Origin: Paguma larvata
Taxonomy: Eukaryota; Chordata; Mammalia; Carnivora; Viverridae
NCBI GenBank assembly: GCA_030068075.1
Contig: CM057839.1
Span: 52,418,960 to 52,482,959, forward strand
Length of the DNA stretch: 64,000 bases
Direction of reading: 5' to 3'
Positions 59,002 to 64,000 of this stretch are shown piece by piece (position 1 is the stretch's first letter; the number at the start of each line of letters is the position of its first letter). The notes beneath the pieces are model-generated. The model made no database searches and was not told the DNA's origin. It saw only the letters and a list, made by a program, of their open reading frames with translations. The translations under genes and the position numbers were made by a program.

Positions 59002-59186
59002 CTGCTGCATGCCCTGCATGGTCTGCTGCAGGAACTGGAGCTGCTGGTCCTTGGTGACGTTCTCCTCCGCGCGGAAAAGCTGCTCTTTTTCCTGCTTCAG
59101 CAGCTCCACTTCGTTCCTGTAGGCGTCCAGCTGCCAGCGCAGACTGTCGTTCTCCTCTTTAAGAGCATAGGCCTGAGCAGCCAGGG
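59002..59186 (-). CDS. ENOX1: ENOX1 internal coding exon (185 nt), coiled-coil region, first of two in window
   Basis: The minus strand reads a pyrimidine-rich acceptor ending TTTGTCTTCCAG, then an open exon, then CAG|GTACCT as donor. The first two bases (CC) complete a split codon (preceding intron phase 1). They are followed by 61 whole codons, so the following intron is phase 0. The peptide starts LAAQAYALKEEN, contains DSLRWQLDAYRNEVELLKQ and ends FLQQTMQGMQQ. I recognise this as the C-terminal half of ENOX1, roughly residues 420-482 of a protein of about 640. The paralogue ENOX2 shares the DSLRWQLDAYRNEVELLKQ block but, as I remember it, differs in the following stretch, which here reads EKEQLFRAEENVTKDQQ. 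The segment is rich in E, Q, K and L in heptad-like spacing, consistent with a coiled coil. ENOX1 is described as a cell-surface hydroquinone oxidase and protein disulfide-thiol exchanger; its RRM-like domain lies in upstream exons outside the window. Skipping this 185-nt exon alone would shift the frame. Confidence 0.95.
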
Positions 59187-60109
59187 CTGGAAGACAAACA
59201 GAACGAGTTTGGGTCCGTCACCTTCCCGCTTGGACTGAGGGGGGGCGGGGCTTGCGTGGGAGGGGGCGGCGCCCACCTCACGCCATACCGTCCGGACCAG
59301 CTCAGACGCAAACCCCAAGTGCCTGGCCCCCGGGGCTCTTCGATTTGCGGTTGGCGAGCATCACTTCTTTGGGAATTTTTATCGATCCTATTTGTCCTGT
59401 CTGATGGAGGAAGGTTTCTTGTGGGCTCGGGAGTAATTCCGCCCGAGTTCTTGCCTCTTGACCCCTCCGCCAATCTGAGGCGCCCTCTCGCAGCTCGGAA
59501 CGTGCTGCTAGGTGGTGACAGCACTGAGAATTCCGGGCACCAATCGTATCAGGCCCATTACTGTCCCCTCCCTCTCTGCAGGCTCGCGGGGCTCCTCGCG
59601 GGGCCACTTTCTTTCACCTAATCAGCCGTTCCACAGGTTGAGGCCTGTAGTCGCATCCCAGGGGACAGAGGGATCACACGGACTCCATTCCTCCCTGCAC
59701 AGCCTGTGGGACGAATCGCACAGATCGCCTGCCCCCCTCCTTATCAGGACGGTAAACTGGTTCCATCTGTTTCACCGATAGATTAAAACTCTGCTTCCCT
59801 GCGAGGCTGAGCGGTTACCGTAATACTCCTTCCTGAAGCCAAAAACTCTCCACTTGTGGACTCGGACCTCACTGGCACCTCCATCCTACCGAGAAACTGA
59901 GACTTAACTCAGGGCCTTCCACATCCCTAAGCTGCAGCAACAGCAGAGACTGGAGAAAGAAGAGTGGGAGGTTCAGAGCAGCACCGAGGATGGTTTCCGG
60001 CTTACTGGCTGGGGTCTCCCCACGGGTAATAACCGGCAGCTGACCGCCGGGCATGTGACAGACACTGTGCCTGGAGATTTCGCCCGGATTGGTCCCTTCA
60101 TTCCCCGTC

Positions 60110-60240
60110 AAACCTATGTTGGAGGTGCTGCTCTTACTCCCAGTCCTTACAGGTGACAAAAATAAGGCACAGAGAAGTCACAGAACTTGCCTCGTCCCAA
60201 AGTAAGTAAGTAGCACAGTTTTCGAACCTAGTCTTCAAGG
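60110..60240 (-). repeat. MIR SINE relic
   Basis: …CTTACAGGTGACAAAAATAAGG… followed by CAGAGAAGTCACAGAACTTG fits the reverse MIR layout. Confidence 0.6.
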
Positions 60241-60794
60241 CACAGGGCCTTCTGCCAGTCCAGATGCATTTAGCTCTCACCAGACCGTTTGAAACCCCTC
60301 TCGGCTTCTCCCCCTCCACTCTCCCACCAGCTGCCCAGGCTTTCCTCCCCCTCCCACAGAAAATGCATTCTCTACTCTTGTAAGAGAAAAGAGAAAGAAA
60401 AATTTCAAAACGTTATCAGAAACTTCTTCAAAGAAGTGACTTCCGGTTTGCACGGGCATGACGTGAGGCCTGTTGGCCGGCAGGTTCTCAGTACGTGCTC
60501 GTCTCCACCCTCGCCCCCCACCCAATCAGAGACCCCTGGAGGCCAGCCTCCTGAGTGTTCCACCTTCACATTATAGCCCACGGATAATAGAGCTTCACAG
60601 AAGACCTCTGAGACCCCAGCGAATTCTCTCCTCAAATATCAAACCTCAAATTATGTTAATAATAGTTTTATAGTTGAGTGGTTTATGGTATTCTGCTTTG
60701 CAAAATGATTATGTATCGTAGACACGGACATACTAATCAAATAGAACATGCAATTAACCAGAAAATTCCCTACCTCAAACCATTAGGGATCAAT

Positions 60795-61445
60795 TAGTCA
60801 ACAAGCATTTACTGCATACGTACTCTGTGCCCAGGCCTGCCTGGACGTCCCGGATCACAGGAGGAGGGGCTGGAATACGTCTTCTCTCAAGCAGCTTAGA
60901 AGATCAGAGACACTGATATATTTGAAAAGAAACGAACACATTCAAGGCAAGAGAGAACAGCCCCGATCCCTGCCATATAGTAGGCATTTGATGAATGTTG
61001 GTTGAATGAACAAATAAATGAGCAACTTAAGCGTCGAGGGAATACATCCTGCTGGGGCTCCGAGAAGAGAAAGTAAGATGTGGACCAGAATGATCTTCCC
61101 CCCAAGAACTGGGGAAGGATGTCTGAGTCTGGGCAGAGCCAGAGCAGAAGCAAAAGCCCGGGGAGGAGAATTTAAGGGAGACCATCTGGGGCAGGAAGCA
61201 GGGAAGCTTGACCAAAAAGGCAAGGGTCGGTCAGAAGGCAGTGAGGGAAAGGTGGGCCGCATCTGGCCGAGAGGGAACGGAGGCTCAGAAGTCAGGCTAG
61301 AGAGTGAGATTCAGGGGGGCGGCCGACGGAGACCCATTCCAGGCGCCCGGGCAGCGGAAGGACACCATGGAATTGGTGATTTAGTAAGATTAGTTTGGCA
61401 ATGGTGCGTGGAATGAACTAGAGGCTGCAGAGAATGAAGGAAGGG
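60795..61445 (+). repeat. Old LINE (L2-like) relic
   Basis: …CAACAAGCATTTACTGCATACGTACTCTGTGCC… (quoted in overlap) and …TTTAGTAAGATTAGTTTGGCAATGG… follow the order of a common old mammalian LINE 3' region. The G+A-rich open frames here are not genes. Confidence 0.4.
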
Positions 61446-63310
61446 AATTTTATTTGGTGTCTCTGTGTGTGCAAAACCAAGGAGCAGCCGATTTTACAGT
61501 TTTCGGGGCCTTACTCATAAAATCGGAAACGACCCAGTGTATAGCCAGGAGCACGAGCTAGTGTTTTCCCACACCGCGCCGCCCACCCCCAGATCTTGTC
61601 CACACCCCGTGACACCGACTTCTGACAACTCCGTTCACCGATCCACAAGGAAATGGTTCTGAGGCACCATTGGAGAGGGATGCCGTAATAGGGCGAAATT
61701 ACAGAAAATGCAAATGATGAAAAAAATGTTGGCACTACATAAGCACATTACTACATTTAGTGGCATTCAAAGACACTTAAGTCATTTCCTTAGGAAGCTC
61801 TATTTGGCCCTTTTTCAATTTAGAGTGGCATTTTTATTATCATAACTGATAGCAGGTGTTTGTGAAGAAATCGATTAGTATGCAGGGATGGAAATTACAT
61901 TTTCCAAATGAATTGCATAGTCTGCAAGATACGCTGAAATCTGTGTAGCAAAATGCAAGCAGCTATAAAGCATGTGCCAGCAACATTATTTAAATAAATT
62001 ATCTGAACATAAATACATATAGGAGAGGGCGCCATCCATTATCTCACGGGCTCTCTTAGAAGCCTGTGGTGTAGCCGTGCTGACGGTTATTCTTGGCAGA
62101 GCCGAGCGGCCACTATCCCTGCCAAGGAAGAGACAATGCTGTTTGCATTTCTGGAAGAGGAGTGTGATATCATTATATTAAAAAAAAAAACAGTGTAACT
62201 CTACTTCCTCCACCCCGAATCAATACCATAGCCAATCCCATCAACGTTTTTATAACTGAGGCATATCGCTCATTTACATTCCTGATTAAATGATTTCAAG
62301 CTTGATATTTGCAAAAAAAAAAAAATGATTACTCATGTGGCAGCCAAGTAGTTAATTCCATAGGGTGAGAAATTGTATATTGACTCCAGTTAACTTCGGG
62401 CCACCTGTTTGTAAACATTCTTGAGTGTCACGTGCAGTGCAGCCCCGAATGCCCCCCTCAGGGGAGGCTTCTGGGAACAAGCTCCCTGATGTGTCTTGAG
62501 CTCGAAAAGAAACCAAGTCTTGAGATTTCCTAACAATATAATTTCTTCAGGATATTGAAAATTGAGAAACTTGAAAAAGTTCCATTCTTTCGTTTCCCTC
62601 CTTCGTTTTCACTCTTTCGTTCTTTCTAGGACACGGTATTAAATGATACCATTTTGAAAAATGTGTAATCAAGCTTCCATGATAAAATTTACCCTTGAGA
62701 GACTGCCTAACAAACTCACTATTCAAATAAGCGTTAAGGATTAAAAATAAACTACAGCAAGTGTCTTTTTGTAAGATTCCCTGAGGAGTGTACTATGTTC
62801 TGATAAATGGGATATGTAGCGAAGAGCCACCAGAGTGGATTCCCCATTTTTCAATAACAACGCAAAAAGAATACAATGAGCCTTCGAATGTAAACTACTC
62901 TTCTGAATACAATGAAACCTTCTTTCTGTGATTCTTAAGGTACTCCTGAACCTAGCAGTGTGGCTGGATTATCAGTAGTTCACTCACCCACCAACCAGAT
63001 TATTGAGAAGATGTGGCCTACAAAGGGGAAAGGCGGTGCGACCGCTCAGACCCGAGAACAATTCTGTTACCGCGATTTTCTGATGGGATCCAAAATGAAA
63101 TAGCGGCACAAGAAAAACTTTGCCAACCAAGATTAAATTACACTTTAAAAATTAGCACGAGGCTACTAAAATTACCAAAGTGACATGAGTGCAGGAAAAT
63201 TGATCCAAAGATTAAATTGCACCGTTGAAGAGGAGGTTTAAAGGGATTACGGCGGCTTGCTTTCCCCTTTACGAGATTCCATATAAACCATTATTCCTTA
63301 TATTAATTAT

Positions 63311-63323
63311 GGTCAAAGTGACC
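63311..63323. promoter_or_regulatory. Palindromic nuclear-receptor (ERE-type) site
   Basis: GGTCAAAGTGACC, two inverted GGTCA half-sites with a 3-bp spacer, which matches the core estrogen response element GGTCAnnnTGACC exactly. Sequence match only; such sites also occur by chance. Confidence 0.45.
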
Positions 63324-64000
63324 TCTTCCTGTCTCCTGTATGACTTACTGTGTTTCCATGGGAACAGAGAGTGGCATGCTTAACTTCTTTAAGTAAATAA
63401 TCTGGGGAAAGCCTTGAAATCTCTCTCTTACCAGCCTGAGCCAGCCTCAGAAAAATAATTAGCCTTGTATGAAGAATGTAAGTTATTCTGGGTTATGTCC
63501 CAGGAAGCTGACGGTATGTTAATATCTTTTCTCATGCTCAGGCAAGATGTAACTAAATAATAAAACACTTTGAACATCTTATGTCTAACAATATCTGGAT
63601 TTCTCCAGAACGGTTCATCTTCGTGTCTTTGGGAACTCTGTGTGTAGCATCCTCCCTCCGCTCTGCCAGATGCAGGCCCGGAACACCGGGAGAGTGCGGC
63701 TGAGCGGGGTGTCTCCCTTCCCCACACGAGGAGCCTTTCTCAAGGGTTCGCCAGCTGCTGCCCAGATGGGCGGGTGTGCCGATAAGGTCAGAACACAGGA
63801 TGACGTGGCTAGAAGACCTCCCCACAATATTGGTCGCCTTCCGGTGCCTGCGGGCTGGTGACTTAGCTACTCGTTGGACTCCACCTGCCTTCCTGCAAGC
63901 CAACTCTTCTTGCAGGCTGCCTGGCGGGGGGTGGGGAGAAGCTGGGAGGCTTGCTCTTCTGTGGCAGAGACAGCATGCTGGGTCCCCACACGCAGGCTTT

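Larger units (their letters stand above)
59187..64000 (-). other. ENOX1: 3' end of the preceding ENOX1 intron (phase 1, incomplete)
   Basis: Everything upstream, in gene direction, of the acceptor at 59187. The previous coding exon was not recognised here and should lie beyond position 64000. The interval carries MIR and L2-like relics and no CAN SINE or L1 that I could recognise, unlike the rest of the window. The sequence next to the exon (59220-59650) is GC- and CpG-richer than average. Two non-repetitive stretches, near 61960-62340 and 63060-63330, are noted as possible regulatory DNA. Confidence 0.7.

Overview
The window is mammalian nuclear DNA, almost certainly from a cat (Felidae). 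The main evidence is at least 17 copies of the carnivore tRNA-Lys-derived CAN SINE. Many carry the longer felid body (…GCTGACAGCTCAGAGCCTGGAGCCTG…, B-box GTTCGAGCC, CT-rich 3' region, A-rich tail). There are also carnivore-type L1 copies. No bacterial, phage or organellar gene organisation was seen.

The only gene I can support is ENOX1 (ecto-NOX disulfide-thiol exchanger 1), read on the minus strand. Two consecutive-reading internal coding exons are visible: 59186..59002 (185 nt) and 29823..29716 (108 nt). Each has an AG acceptor and a GT donor, and together they encode the C-terminal coiled-coil section of the protein. The intron between them is 29,178 bp. The window therefore holds the tail of the preceding intron (64000..59187), one whole intron (59001..29824) and the first 29.7 kb of the following intron (29715..1). 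The upstream RRM-coding exons and the last coding exons lie outside.

Layout by position: 1-4049 L1 with a nested SINE and a (TA)n array; 4.2-10.3 kb old L2/MIR-type sequence and one SINE; 10.3-17.2 kb mostly unique DNA with MIR, L2-like and MER5-like pieces; 17.2-18.3 kb a short young L1, an old L1 tail and a TA-flanked MITE; 18.7-21.5 kb three SINEs; 22-24.4 kb old LINE/MIR; 26.8-27.95 kb a CpG-rich island with a 57-bp alternating purine-pyrimidine (Z-DNA-prone) tract; 29.7 kb the 108-nt exon; 30-34.7 kb SINEs and L1 fragments in both orientations; 35-43 kb mostly unique DNA with a perfect 18-bp inverted repeat and a C-rich block; 43.1-47.8 kb antisense old L1, SINEs and TG microsatellites; 48-53.6 kb mixed unique/old repeat DNA; 53.7-57.2 kb a dense cluster of L1, SINEs (one nested in another) and a MaLR-type LTR; 59.0 kb the 185-nt exon; 59.2-64 kb intron with few repeats and possible regulatory DNA.

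No novel multi-gene system was found. The items most worth a second look are the intragenic CpG island with its Z-DNA-prone tract, the 36.2-kb hairpin, the near-consensus estrogen-response palindrome at 63.3 kb, and SINE insertions with intact target-site duplications.
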